Assembly (NCBI RefSeq): GCF_014191775.1
Contig: NZ_JACHXA010000003.1
Span: 62,001-126,000 of the forward strand
Direction: 5' to 3'
From: Limibacillus halophilus
GTDB taxonomy: Bacteria; Pseudomonadota; Alphaproteobacteria; Kiloniellales; CECT-8803
Length of the DNA: 64,000 bases
Position 1 is the first letter of the stretch. The number at the start of each line of letters is the position of its first letter. Under the pieces are notes generated by a model. It was given only the letters and a program-made list of their open reading frames with translations. It was not told where the DNA came from and searched no databases. Below are positions 7,416 to 16,531 of this stretch, one piece after another. A program made the translations under genes and the position numbers.

Positions 7416-9506
7416 TTAGGCGTGCGAAGCGCCTTCTTCGCTATCGGGATAACCGTGTAGTCGGTTCAAGCGATCGAGGACCTTGCGTCCGGTATCGATG
7501 CTGCGCCGATTGGTCGTCCCGCCACTAATCGGGTTCAGCGACCGCAACAAGTTTCGGATCGCGCCACCTTTGGCTGGTTTAGCAGTTTCCGGAGCGCCAC
7601 TGGAACCGCCACTGTTCTGATCCTCGTCGTCGTCGTCCGTCTCTGATCTGGAGGGTTCGTCGGTGGCAGGGATCGAAGCGGAGGCTTCAACCGGAATCGT
7701 CGCCCCCTCTTGCAAAAACGAAGGCACTGGGTCGCTATCGGGCGCTCCATTCGCGACCGCGTTATCTTCGTGACCTAAGTCATCATCCCGCGCCAAGTCA
7801 GACTGCGCCGCGATTTCGGGATCCTTTTCGGATTCCGGTTGTGCGATGCCAGCCGTCATTTCCGCGCCGCTATCCATTGCCGTTTGGCTATCTTCCGAAG
7901 TAGACGCCAGATCACCGGCAACGGCTGCATGACCGTTCAGTTGTGAAAGGACAGCAGCTGAACCATTCGCAGAACCGTTTACCGGCTTGTCCGAAACCGC
8001 TTTTTTGGGCCCCAGATACTTGCGTGTGATCCAAGCGGTTACGTCTTCGACTAAAGCCTCATCGACGACTTTCTGGCGCGATTCACCGCCGGAGACCGGC
8101 GGCATCGGTGTAACCGTGTGGCGTGGCTTCTCCGGCTTATTTTCAAAGAAAGCCGCGCCATTGGCATGGTTTTTGCCCCAGTCATCGTCGCCGAATGGGT
8201 CCAATTTGCGCAGCGTGTTCCCGTCAACGAAGCTACCAAACTCCGACGCTGATTCCCTACGCGCGTCGCCATTCTTATATGGCTTGTCATCGCTGGCCCC
8301 ACGCAGCGGCAGCGGTTGCGGATTGATGGACGGCTTTTCCGGCGCCCAGGCGTCCCAGCTATCGTCACTATCCTGGTCGCCATCGATTCCATGACCGTTC
8401 AGGGCCTGATCATCGGCTGGCTCGCCATTCAGGGAACCTCCTGAGAACTCTCCAAAGTCGCCGGCCGAAGATACGGATTCCGCCGTGTTCGGCTCCACAA
8501 TCATCGCCTGATCAAACTCTGCGGCGGGCGCCACTTGGAGTTCCGGTTTTATTGTTGCGGAATCAAACCCGGTAGCCACGACCGAAACCCGCAGTTTACC
8601 TTCCATGGCGTCGTCAAAGGTCGAGCCGAAGATGATGTTGGCTTCCGCATCGACTTCTTCGCGGATGCGGTTGGCCGCCTCATCAACTTCAAACAGTGTC
8701 ATGTCCGGACCACCGGTGATGTTGATGAGAACGCCCCTGGCCCCTCGCATGGTTATATCGTCGAGCAACGGGTTAGAAATGGCGGCTTCTGCTGCTTGTA
8801 CGGCACGCCCCTCGCCTTCGCCTTCACCCATACCCATCATGGCTTTGCCCATCCCGGCCATCACCGAACGGATATCGGCAAAGTCGAGATTGATTAGGCC
8901 GTTCATCACGACAAGGTCCGTCACATTGCGGACGCCGGAGTTCAGCACCGCGTCCGCCAGCTTGAAGGCGTCCTTGAATGTCGTCTTCTCATCACAAATT
9001 CGGAACAGGTTCTGATTTGGAATGATGATCAATGTATCGACGTGGCGCGCCATTTCTTCCAGGCCCTTTTCCGCCGAGCGCATACGATGCACGCCTTCGA
9101 ACTGGAAAGGTTTGGTGACAACGCCAATCGTGAGAATACCGAGTTCGCGGGAAATCCGTGCAATGACGGGCGCCGCTCCAGTGCCTGTGCCGCCGCCCAT
9201 GCCGGCGGTGATGAACACCATGTTGGCGTCCTGGATGGCTGCCTTGATTTCCGCTTCTGATTCCTCTGCCGCCTCAGCGCCGATCTCAGCTTTCGAACCT
9301 GCGCCCAGCCCAGCGGTCAATTTATGGCCAAGCTGAATTCGGCTTTTGCACGAAGAATGCTCAAGAGCCTGTGCATCGGTGTTCGCCACCACGAAATCAA
9401 CGCCTTCAAGTTGGCTGGCGATCATATTGTTGACGGCATTCCCGCCAGCGCCACCGACGCCGATGACAGTTATGTTGGGTTTCATCTCTTGCTCATGTTG
9501 CGTCAT
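7416..9506 (-). CDS. ftsZ: FtsZ family cell-division GTPase with a 381-residue C-terminal extension
   Basis: Tubulin-like GTPase that polymerises into the cytokinetic ring. The GTPase core (residues about 8-315) is complete: [10 protein letters not shown], the GTP-binding GGGTGTG (104-110), and the catalytic T7 loop NLDFAD (206-211). After it comes a long acidic, low-complexity linker, a PSFLQEG that faintly recalls the conserved FtsZ tail peptide, and a final basic helix-like stretch with RNLLRSLNP. Total length of 696 residues exceeds usual FtsZ (about 350-600). No mur or fts genes flank it, so it may be a second FtsZ outside the dcw cluster. The ATG at 9506 has AGGGAG upstream, and a perfect CtrA box precedes the gene. 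Confidence 0.92.
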   Translation of the reverse strand: MTQHEQEMKPNITVIGVGGAGGNAVNNMIASQLEGVDFVVANTDAQALEHSSCKSRIQLGHKLTAGLGAGSKAEIGAEAAEESEAEIKAAIQDANMVFITAGMGGGTGTGAAPVIARISRELGILTIGVVTKPFQFEGVHRMRSAEKGLEEMARHVDTLIIIPNQNLFRICDEKTTFKDAFKLADAVLNSGVRNVTDLVVMNGLINLDFADIRSVMAGMGKAMMGMGEGEGEGRAVQAAEAAISNPLLDDITMRGARGVLINITGGPDMTLFEVDEAANRIREEVDAEANIIFGSTFDDAMEGKLRVSVVATGFDSATIKPELQVAPAAEFDQAMIVEPNTAESVSSAGDFGEFSGGSLNGEPADDQALNGHGIDGDQDSDDSWDAWAPEKPSINPQPLPLRGASDDKPYKNGDARRESASEFGSFVDGNTLRKLDPFGDDDWGKNHANGAAFFENKPEKPRHTVTPMPPVSGGESRQKVVDEALVEDVTAWITRKYLGPKKAVSDKPVNGSANGSAAVLSQLNGHAAVAGDLASTSEDSQTAMDSGAEMTAGIAQPESEKDPEIAAQSDLARDDDLGHEDNAVANGAPDSDPVPSFLQEGATIPVEASASIPATDEPSRSETDDDDEDQNSGGSSGAPETAKPAKGGAIRNLLRSLNPISGGTTNRRSIDTGRKVLDRLNRLHGYPDSEEGASHA

Positions 9507-9581
9507 ATCCGACGCTCCCTTTTGCCCTGGCCGCTCTCGCCGCAGCCTTTACCCCTTCTTCCCTATAATGACTCACTTGGG

Positions 9582-9597
9582 TTAATAAGGATTTAAC
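9582..9597 (-). promoter_or_regulatory. Perfect CtrA box upstream of the FtsZ-like gene
   Basis: TTAATAAGGATTTAAC (plus strand) matches TTAA-N7-TTAAC exactly and lies 76-91 bp before the FtsZ-like start. In Caulobacter, CtrA controls ftsZ, so the placement agrees with known biology. Binding itself is inferred. Confidence 0.55.
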
Positions 9598-9608
9598 GTC
9601 GGTGGGCG

Positions 9609-10727
9609 TTATGACAGCGCACCGCGGGCCGACACGGGCCAAATTCGCTCTACACGGTCGTTTCGCACCCCTACGAACCAATCATAAAGATTAACCGTGG
9701 GGTCACAATGTCCGGGAATCAGCCTCACTCGGTCGCCCAAAGCCAACTTTTCATGTGCAGGTATTGTTAGGGTTCCATGCTCATCGGACGGCCCGGAATA
9801 GATAAAATCAGACCTATCGGCCACCGTAGGAGGACCGGAATCGAAAGCCAATGCCTTCAAACCGGCATCGAGAACGGCCTTTCCAGAATGCGCAACGCTC
9901 ATGACGCTGGACAAAACGAAGAGGCTGTTTTCAAACAGCGCGTAGGGTGTGCCACGCGTATCGCGATTGCGACCATAATCCGCATCCATGAAAATGTAGG
10001 ACCCGCATTGCAGTTCGGTCCAGATCGGGTACTCAATGTCTTGTAAGAGCGTTCCCGTTCCGCCACCGGTGACGGTCTGGCAAACCAGACCCCGCGCTTC
10101 AATATCCGCTTTCGCCGCCTCGGCAAGATTCGCAGCTTTGGCCACGGCGGATTGACGTTCCTGCACTGATCGCAAGTGCTGCGCGCTTCCGTGATAGGCT
10201 TGTATCCCGGCAAACCGGAGAGCCGGGCTATCAGCGGCGGCGGCGGCAAGACTGCCGGCCAGGTTCGGCGTCACGCCGCAACGCCCGCCACCTACATCCA
10301 CTTCAACCAAAACCGATACAATACTGTCTGCCTCCTCGGCGGCCTGGTTCAAGCTTCTGAGGTTTTCGATATCGTCCACGCAAACAGTCAGGCGCATCGA
10401 ACGTGCCAGCTTGGCAAGGCGCCTTTGCTTCCGCTTGCCGACGACTTCGTTTGCGATCAGGATGTCGCGTACGCCGCCCTGCCATAGGATTTCTGCCTCC
10501 GACAGTTTTTGGCAACAAATGCCAACAGCGCCCAAGGCCATTTGATCCAATGCAATGACGGGTGACTTGTGCGTCTTGGCGTGAGGGCGCAAAGCCTTAC
10601 CTGAGTCGCCGACAATACTGGCCATCAGGCCAAGATTCCGCTCATAGGCGTCCAGATCGACGATCAAGGCAGGGGTGTCGACCTCGCTGAGTTCATCGCC
10701 AACTCTCGCTGGAAGTTGTTGAACCAC
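9609..10727 (-). CDS. DSD1/D-threonine-aldolase family PLP enzyme
   Basis: Fold-type III pyridoxal-phosphate enzyme of the D-threonine aldolase / D-3-hydroxyaspartate aldolase / D-serine dehydratase group, acting on D-beta-hydroxy amino acids in the cytoplasm. RPHAKTHKSP holds the Schiff-base lysine. TGGGTGT is a phosphate-binding loop. PGHCDPTVNLYDWFVG carries the His and Asp/Cys that bind the divalent metal. The size of ~372 residues is normal. Of two nearby GTG codons I prefer 10727, eight bases after AGGAGG; 10733 is only two bases away. The exact substrate cannot be read from sequence. It is transcribed towards the FtsZ-like gene but is separated from it by a CtrA box. Confidence 0.85.
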   Translation of the reverse strand: MVQQLPARVGDELSEVDTPALIVDLDAYERNLGLMASIVGDSGKALRPHAKTHKSPVIALDQMALGAVGICCQKLSEAEILWQGGVRDILIANEVVGKRKQRRLAKLARSMRLTVCVDDIENLRSLNQAAEEADSIVSVLVEVDVGGGRCGVTPNLAGSLAAAAADSPALRFAGIQAYHGSAQHLRSVQERQSAVAKAANLAEAAKADIEARGLVCQTVTGGGTGTLLQDIEYPIWTELQCGSYIFMDADYGRNRDTRGTPYALFENSLFVLSSVMSVAHSGKAVLDAGLKALAFDSGPPTVADRSDFIYSGPSDEHGTLTIPAHEKLALGDRVRLIPGHCDPTVNLYDWFVGVRNDRVERIWPVSARGALS

Positions 10728-10764
10728 CTCCACGTCCTCCTAACTGCATGAAAACTTCGACAGC

Positions 10765-11877
10765 CTATCCTGGGGTCGATTTAGTGCGTCCGGCACCCCA
10801 GATACCGATTGGGCTCAGGTTCGCAGATTTTTGAGGGCGACGCAGAAAACTCAACAACGTGAACCGATGCCCTTTGGTGACAGGCGTCGCCTCGTGTATC
10901 AACGAACAGGGGAACAAAATCGCCCCACCGCGCGGCGGCGCATAGTGGGTAGGTCCGTACTCCGGAAAATGCAGACCGCCCCCTTCATAGTCATCCGTGT
11001 TGAGATTCAAAGTCATCGCGAACAACCGGTCCTGCGTTTCCTTTGTCGTATTGTCGCGGTGCGGTCGAAAGTAGTCGCCGCGCTCGGCAGCGTAGCAAGT
11101 CACGACGAAGTGATCGAAAGCAAAGCCTTCAAGCCCGAAGCTCTTGCTCAATTCCGGCGCAATTCTGCGCCCGATCAACTGCGAAAGATCCCGCGCTACC
11201 GCTGCGTCTGTGATCCTGTGATCCCGCCGCTTTTTCGTTTCATGCGCCACCAGCACTTTTGCACGCCCCTGCGCATCACGGCTTTGCGCAAGCCCTTCGA
11301 CATGCCCCAGCTTGTGCCAACGCTCAATTAAGGCGTTGCAGGTAGCGTCATCAAGCACGTTGGGGACGATCAAGACAGGGGCAACACTGTTAAGCGTTCC
11401 CGTTGGTCCAAGCCTGGGATGCTTCTCGCTGCTGGCCAACGCCTTTGCCGGAACCTGCGCATCCGGTGCCCCAAGGTCTTCCAAGACCCGTTGATTTTCA
11501 TCCAGGAGCAGAGCCAGGGCCTGGTCTGGGCCGCGCCCGAAGGCTCCGGCCAACGCGGGATAGACCTTCCTCTCTAGATCTTGAAACACCATGAATGACG
11601 GCTGTCTGGAGAGCTTTGAGATATCCGCCCGGATGGTGGCCTCCGCTCCCACGAGTAGCAGAAATGGATCGATGTCCGCCTTTGTCAGTGCCGGCAGGGC
11701 TGCCTCTATTCCTTCGATCACCTCGACAGCCGTCCCCTCGCCTGCCGGGTGCAGCACCAGAAGGTTTCGCTTGCCGCGGACCTTGTCGTAGAAGACCCAG
11801 AGCTTGTCATCCAGCCCCGGTAAAAGGAAATTTGGAACGCGATCGCCACGTGTCAGGGCTGCATTTCCAGCTTGCAT
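10765..11877 (-). CDS. Peroxiredoxin-like domain fused to a 2-oxoglutarate/Fe(II) dioxygenase (prolyl-4-hydroxylase type)
   Basis: A 370-residue fusion. The N-terminal ~150 residues resemble the AhpC/TSA fold (GDRVPNFLLPGLDDK), but the usual peroxidatic cysteine position reads VLHPAGEG, with no Cys. The C-terminal part (about 165-350) is a P4Hc-type dioxygenase: HRD at H273/D275 as the iron ligands, H328 in LIHEAT, and R338 to hold 2-oxoglutarate. It is probably cytoplasmic. ATG 11877 was chosen because AAAGGA lies eight bases upstream; a GTG at 11898 adds seven residues. The substrate is unknown. Confidence 0.85.
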   Translation of the reverse strand: MQAGNAALTRGDRVPNFLLPGLDDKLWVFYDKVRGKRNLLVLHPAGEGTAVEVIEGIEAALPALTKADIDPFLLLVGAEATIRADISKLSRQPSFMVFQDLERKVYPALAGAFGRGPDQALALLLDENQRVLEDLGAPDAQVPAKALASSEKHPRLGPTGTLNSVAPVLIVPNVLDDATCNALIERWHKLGHVEGLAQSRDAQGRAKVLVAHETKKRRDHRITDAAVARDLSQLIGRRIAPELSKSFGLEGFAFDHFVVTCYAAERGDYFRPHRDNTTKETQDRLFAMTLNLNTDDYEGGGLHFPEYGPTHYAPPRGGAILFPCSLIHEATPVTKGHRFTLLSFLRRPQKSANLSPIGIWGAGRTKSTPG

Positions 11878-12025
11878 GCGGATATTCCTTTCGATCACAA
11901 ATGCCGCATGATGCTGGTAGCATGTCCCTAAGATAAGGCCAAGCCACCGGTGGCACGGCCGACCACCGGCCGGTAGGTTTGGGTTTGCGGAAGCTTGCCG
12001 GAATTAACCTAAGCGAGGAAAAGCC

Positions 12026-12439
12026 ATGCCCGTTGGATCCAGAAAGAACAAAGCAGTCTTCGGTAATCGAGGCGCCCTGTCGGTTTTGTTTAAGCGCAGT
12101 CTGATTGCAGGCTCACTGCTTCTGCCTGCCATCGTGCAACCAGCGCTGGCGGAACTAGCGCACTACGATTGCACCTGGACCGGTCGCGTAGGGCAGCCTT
12201 TCAGCATGACCTATGCCGACGGCACGACCTATATCGAAGGCAGTCTGGGTGTCTTCGGGCAGATCGCACCGACCGAGAAAACCGAAACCACCTACCGGGC
12301 GGCGCTTGAGCTGCCCGGCGGCGTCTTCGCGATCGAATGGCCAAAAAATGGAGGGGCAGCAAGAGTTGCCGTGATCAACCTGAAAGATGAGATTCAGGGA
12401 GGCCACCCGCAGGCCGCTCAATGCACGCTATCTGAGTAG
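12026..12439 (+). CDS. Hypothetical secreted protein
   Basis: A 137-residue protein of unknown function with an N-terminal signal sequence (FKRSLIAGSLLLPAIVQPALA, cleavage after ALA). Cysteines at HYDCTWTG and QCTLSE, near the two ends of the mature chain, may pair. GAGGAAA lies six bases before the ATG. It stands alone between a minus-strand oxygenase and a minus-strand small gene. Confidence 0.65.
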   Translation: MPVGSRKNKAVFGNRGALSVLFKRSLIAGSLLLPAIVQPALAELAHYDCTWTGRVGQPFSMTYADGTTYIEGSLGVFGQIAPTEKTETTYRAALELPGGVFAIEWPKNGGAARVAVINLKDEIQGGHPQAAQCTLSE

Positions 12440-12472
12440 CACATTGCCGCGCTAGAACGGCGACTACATTAA

Positions 12473-12676
12473 TCAGGCCTCGTCTGCTTCGCCCCCACCG
12501 GAGGCTCCGAACGACGAACCGGTTGGGTCTTGTTCGACCACGTCGGCAACGGCTGCGAAGATTCGCGCCTCTTCTCCAAGCTGCTCCTGCAGCCCTGGGT
12601 TTTGTTCACCTACCGAGTTGAAAAACTCAGCGGCGTGGCGTAGCAAGCGCGCAGCAATTTCGGCGTTGGTCGCCAT
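12473..12676 (-). CDS. Small acidic hypothetical protein, 67 residues
   Basis: Begins MATNAEIAARLLRHAAEFF and ends in a Gly/acid-rich tail. It is mostly helical and has no membrane segment. GGAGG lies six bases before the ATG, which supports real translation. Family unknown to me. Confidence 0.65.
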   Translation of the reverse strand: MATNAEIAARLLRHAAEFFNSVGEQNPGLQEQLGEEARIFAAVADVVEQDPTGSSFGASGGGEADEA

Positions 12677-12860
12677 AGCGATCCTCCGTCATTTTGAAGT
12701 TAGAGTTGCTAGGAAGAGGCAAACCCTAACAGCCCAAACAATCGGGGTCGATGCTTAATTCCCCCCATCCTGCACCCGAGGCCACTCTCGCTCGACAAGC
12801 AAGAGTGAATGATCGAAGCTTGCGCAGTGATGGCTAAAAAATCCTCCAGGAGGCTGAGAC

Positions 12861-13910
12861 GTGAAGGCTGCATTGTTCGAGGCGTTTCGTGGGCCGCTTC
12901 ACGTTCAGACCGTCCCTGATCCGGACTGCCCGCTAGACGGAGTCGTTGTTTCGGTGGAAGCCTGCGGCGTCTGTCGGTCTGATTGGCATGGCTGGACCGG
13001 CGCCGATCCGGACGTCCAAGCACCGCATGTGCCAGGGCATGAGTTTGCCGGACGCATTGTCGAAGTCGGCCCTGAGTGCCGGAACTTCAGTCTCGGCGAT
13101 CGGGTGACGGCCCCCTTTATCCTGGCATGCGGCCAGTGTCCGGTTTGCCGGGCTGGCGACCCGACGATCTGTGCTGACCAATTCGTTCTTGGTTTTTCTG
13201 GATGGGGCGCTTTCGCTCAGTTGGCCGCCGTTCCCCATGCCGATTTCAATCTCGTGACGCTGCCGGAAACCATGAGCTTCGACGAAGCCGCTGCCATGGG
13301 CTGCCGCTTCACAACCGCCTATCGTGGTCTGGTCGAACGCGCAACCTTGAAACCGGGCGAATGGCTGGTCGTCCACGGGTGCGGCGGTATCGGTCTATCG
13401 GCGGTGATGATCGGGGCGGCGATGGGAGCCTCCGTCTTGGCGGTCGATATCGACGATGCCAAACTCGCTCTGGCGCAGGACCTTGGCGCTACTCTTCTCT
13501 TGAATGCGCGAACGGCTGATTCCGTCGGCGAAAGTGTGAGGGATATGACCGGTGGCGGCGGTCACGTCTCCGTTGATGCCTTGGGTGTCACCGAGACGTT
13601 CAACAACTCGCTGTACGGTTTGCGTCGGCTGGGCCGCCATGTGCAGATTGGCATGCCAACTGATCAACACGCCCGCCCGACCCTGGCATTGCTAGATCTC
13701 GTTTACTCACGCCAGCTAACGCTCCTGGGGACCCGCGGCATGGCCGCACACCGATTCCCAAGCCTCCTTGATATGGTTACCGCCGGACGAGTCTCTCCGG
13801 GACGCCTTGTCACAAACCGCATCTCACTCGCTCAAGCCGGCAAGGCACTCTCAGAAATGGACGATTTTAAAGGTTCCGGCATTACTGTAATCACCGACTT
13901 TAACAACTAG
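12861..13910 (+). CDS. Zinc-dependent alcohol dehydrogenase
   Basis: Medium-chain dehydrogenase/reductase of 349 residues. The catalytic zinc ligands are C38 and H60-E61 (PGHEFAG). The structural zinc site is complete with C90, C93, C96 and C104. GCGGIGLSAV is the Rossmann nucleotide-binding turn, followed by an acidic VDIDD that favours NAD over NADP. The start is GTG at 12861, eight bases after CAGGAGG. Substrate specificity is not evident. The gene appears monocistronic. Confidence 0.92.
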   Translation: MKAALFEAFRGPLHVQTVPDPDCPLDGVVVSVEACGVCRSDWHGWTGADPDVQAPHVPGHEFAGRIVEVGPECRNFSLGDRVTAPFILACGQCPVCRAGDPTICADQFVLGFSGWGAFAQLAAVPHADFNLVTLPETMSFDEAAAMGCRFTTAYRGLVERATLKPGEWLVVHGCGGIGLSAVMIGAAMGASVLAVDIDDAKLALAQDLGATLLLNARTADSVGESVRDMTGGGGHVSVDALGVTETFNNSLYGLRRLGRHVQIGMPTDQHARPTLALLDLVYSRQLTLLGTRGMAAHRFPSLLDMVTAGRVSPGRLVTNRISLAQAGKALSEMDDFKGSGITVITDFNN

Positions 13911-13999
13911 TCACAATATCTTGATGCTTTTGATATTTTTAACACTATTTATGGTGCGTTTTTGATCAAATTCGCCTATGATTCTATGAATGTCTGTCT

Positions 14000-14329
14000 A
14001 TGAAGGTTACTAGGTCGATGTACGATAAGCGTCTTAATAGACCGCGAACGACCCTTAGGAGAGCCTTTTCGAAGCAGCGACAGATGCTTCGCACCGTGTA
14101 TTTTTCGATCGCCGGATTGGCGCTGGCCATTTCAGTCGGCACGTACGAAACGATTGACCGATTCCAGACGGCGAGCGATCAGTCGCTGAGGGACGTGCTG
14201 GCGATTGAACCGGCAGCCGGGCCCGCCAGCAACGACAGCAAAGTCAATCTCGCGTGCCAGGAAACGCCCCCCGATCCGAATGCCAAGCCGAAGCAGGATC
14301 GTGACTGTCCCGCGGTGACCAAGCCCTGA
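14000..14329 (+). CDS. Hypothetical single-pass membrane protein
   Basis: A 109-residue protein with a basic N-terminus, one transmembrane segment (VYFSIAGLALAISVGTYE) and a soluble, proline-rich, probably periplasmic tail. Two cysteines (NLACQE, DRDCPA) lie in the tail. ATG 14018 is an alternative start. The family is not recognised. Confidence 0.6.
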   Translation: MKVTRSMYDKRLNRPRTTLRRAFSKQRQMLRTVYFSIAGLALAISVGTYETIDRFQTASDQSLRDVLAIEPAAGPASNDSKVNLACQETPPDPNAKPKQDRDCPAVTKP

Positions 14330-14465
14330 GCAACTGACGCCTTGCTTTCCTCGGTAACGTTAAATTCACGTAATATTACACAAACGTGATCAGCGCGGGC
14401 ATTCCTTTTGTAACGAATGTTCTACATTCTGAAGAACACCACTTACCGCTGGAGTTCGTTCAGGA

Positions 14466-15173
14466 ATGCCACTGCGCACATGGAGATCCCCCCCTCCGCG
14501 CACGCCTTTCGCCCCGAATTGGACAGTGCCTCTTTTTATCGAGGAACTTTCCGATCCAGCGGTGAATCGCAAGATTAGAAGCGTTGTCTTGTCGAAAGAA
14601 CAGCAATTGCGCAACGATATAGAACCCATTCCCATTTCGGGAATTGATGATGGGCTGACGTCGCGCTGGCATGGTTTCAATATCTTTACTTGGCAAGAAC
14701 CCTGCATGCGGCGGTTCCAAAAGTTCGTCAAGAACGCTTACATTAAGCTTCTGAAGGAAACCCACGCACCGCGCACCCGCTGCTACATTCAGGGTTGGGC
14801 GAACGTCGTGCGCTCTGGTGAGCGGCTTTCTCCTCACTCCCATGATCAGTCGCCCTTCAGCTATTTATCGGGCAACTACTGTGTCACCTCCCAGGACTCT
14901 GCGACAATCTATTACCCGCCCTATGTCTACGCAGGCTCATTGGACCCGAAGACCAGCATAGCGATCAAGAATCGCCCCGGCATGCTCACGATCTTTCCCA
15001 GCGGCATCTTTCATGAAACCTCGATCCACAAGGGTGACCAGGAAAGGATCACGCTGGCTTTCGATATCTTCCTGGAAGACGTGGACCCGCGCGGCCGCGC
15101 GGGCCATGAAGGTACGCACATCCTCTTTGATGACCCGCAAGAGCCTGTCGGTGGGAGCCCTCTGCGAAACTGA
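14466..15173 (+). CDS. Putative 2-oxoglutarate/Fe(II)-dependent oxygenase
   Basis: A 235-residue cytoplasmic protein resembling the 'putative 2OG-Fe(II) oxygenase' family. PHSHDQSPFSYLSG supplies the first metal ligands. FPSGIFHETSIHKGDQERIT supplies the second His and the 2-oxoglutarate-binding Arg on adjacent strands of the jelly roll. GGAG lies seven bases ahead of the ATG. No substrate is suggested by the neighbours. Confidence 0.75.
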   Translation: MPLRTWRSPPPRTPFAPNWTVPLFIEELSDPAVNRKIRSVVLSKEQQLRNDIEPIPISGIDDGLTSRWHGFNIFTWQEPCMRRFQKFVKNAYIKLLKETHAPRTRCYIQGWANVVRSGERLSPHSHDQSPFSYLSGNYCVTSQDSATIYYPPYVYAGSLDPKTSIAIKNRPGMLTIFPSGIFHETSIHKGDQERITLAFDIFLEDVDPRGRAGHEGTHILFDDPQEPVGGSPLRN

Positions 15174-15250
15174 AGCTGTATCTAGAGGTTGGATTCCACC
15201 ACTTCGCTGCGTTACGTTGTTTTGATCTTAAAACACGGGGGGCACGAAAC

Positions 15251-15832
15251 ATGAGAAAAACATTCTGGACTGCATTAGCCATATCCGCTGTCTTGGCGTC
15301 GGGAGTGGCATCCCAGGCGCAAGCCCGAGCCCAGCAAGTATGGGGCATGGGTATCGCCGCGTCGGCGATCGCGCTTTATGGACTCATCGCCGACCAGGAA
15401 CGGGACGATGGGAATTATGCAACGTTGGGCGGTGGCTGGTACGACGCGATTGACACTGTGGACGAAGCTGGCGAGGCCCATCTCGAATTCCGGCCCGGAG
15501 TTTCGATTTGGAAGCTGCAACCATTGCTGGGTGTCGGTGTCACGACCGACGGCTCCGTGATGGCGTATGCGGGCGGGCGCTTCGATGTTTTCCTGGGCGA
15601 TGATCTCGTGTTGTCTCCCAGCTTGGCACCGGCGGTCTATGCAGAGGGAGACGGCAAGGACCTGGGATCGAACGTGGTCCTGCGCTTCGCCATCGACGCT
15701 CAATATAAGCTGGAGAACGATTCGCGCGTGGGATTGGGTATGTATCACATGTCCCATGGCAATGTTTTCGGCGACGATAATCCCGGCGTCGATACGCTGT
15801 TTCTCAGCTACACGATTCCCTTCGGGCGTTAA
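15251..15832 (+). CDS. PagL-like lipid A 3-O-deacylase / acyloxyacyl hydrolase
   Basis: A 193-residue outer-membrane beta-barrel. The Sec signal ends near SQAQA. The C-terminal pattern MYHMSHGNVFGDDNPGVDTLFLSYTIPF is typical of PagL: the His-x-Ser pair is part of the active site, and the chain ends in the aromatic barrel signal. Such enzymes remove the 3-linked acyl chain from lipid A. The position of the catalytic glutamate is unclear. It ends five bases before the convergent TRIC-type gene. Confidence 0.7.
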   Translation: MRKTFWTALAISAVLASGVASQAQARAQQVWGMGIAASAIALYGLIADQERDDGNYATLGGGWYDAIDTVDEAGEAHLEFRPGVSIWKLQPLLGVGVTTDGSVMAYAGGRFDVFLGDDLVLSPSLAPAVYAEGDGKDLGSNVVLRFAIDAQYKLENDSRVGLGMYHMSHGNVFGDDNPGVDTLFLSYTIPFGR

Positions 15833-15837
15833 TTTCT

Positions 15838-16467
15838 TCAGCCGCTGCCTGGACGTGGCGGACGCGGTTTGAAACCCGGCAACGACAGTCCGTAAACAAT
15901 GCCCCCTGCCCGAATGGCGAAAGCCATCAAGAATCCGAGCATCGCGGCAATAGTGACGCTCGTCCCCAGCTCCACCAAAAGGATGTGAACCAAGGCGCCT
16001 ATGGCGGCTGCGCTCGCGTAGACTTCAGACTTCAAGATCAAGGGCTTTTCGTTACAGATGACGTCGCGCAACAGACCGCCGAAAGTTGCCGTCATCACCC
16101 CCATAACCAGCGCAACAGGTGCCGCCGCCCCTGCCTTCAAGGCCAAGTGCGCGCCCATGACGGCATAGGTCGAAATACCAACGGCATCGGCCCAAAGCAC
16201 GACCACATACCGGCGCTGAATTGCGGGTGCAACAAAGTAAACGAGGAGTGCGACGGTCAGACAAACAAGGATATAGCGGGGATCGTCGACCCAAAACACC
16301 GAACGCTCGAGAAGGAGGTCACGTAGCGTACCGCCGCCAACGCCGGTAACACTCGCCATCAAGCCAAAGCCGATCAGGTCCATTTGCTGCCGAGAGGCAA
16401 CCAACGCTCCGGTCAAAGCGAAGACTGCTACCCCTAAAAGGTCGAGCCAGACCGCGTAACCACCCAT
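15838..16467 (-). CDS. TRIC/YadS-family membrane channel protein (UPF0126)
   Basis: Inner-membrane protein of 209 residues with about seven hydrophobic segments in two repeats. Each repeat carries the family glycine motif: GVGGGTLRDLLL and ATFGGLLRDVIC. Bacterial TRIC homologues form homotrimeric cation channels; some relatives have been linked to glycine transport. The ATG is separated by only four bases from a run of ten G (minus strand), which takes the place of an ordinary Shine-Dalgarno. Confidence 0.88.
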   Translation of the reverse strand: MGGYAVWLDLLGVAVFALTGALVASRQQMDLIGFGLMASVTGVGGGTLRDLLLERSVFWVDDPRYILVCLTVALLVYFVAPAIQRRYVVVLWADAVGISTYAVMGAHLALKAGAAAPVALVMGVMTATFGGLLRDVICNEKPLILKSEVYASAAAIGALVHILLVELGTSVTIAAMLGFLMAFAIRAGGIVYGLSLPGFKPRPPRPGSG

Positions 16468-16471
16468 CTTA

Positions 16472-16481
16472 CCCCCCCCCC
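16472..16481 (-). repeat. Homopolymeric G10 tract in the ribosome-binding region
   Basis: Ten consecutive C on the plus strand (G on the coding strand) lie four bases before the TRIC-type start codon. Slippage here would change the sequence and spacing of the translation initiation region without changing the protein. Confidence 0.75.
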
Positions 16482-16531
16482 GCCTAAATCTAAAGGATCA
16501 ACCGCAAGGGAAGCACCGCTACCTGGTAGGA

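Noticed and set aside
10831-11331. 166-codon plus-strand frame
   Set aside because: Antisense to the dioxygenase domain with its His-Asp-His motif; no ribosome site.
14370-14379. Palindrome GTAATATTAC upstream of the 2OG oxygenase
   Set aside because: Ten bases of AT-rich symmetry are too likely by chance, and no regulator or second copy supports it.
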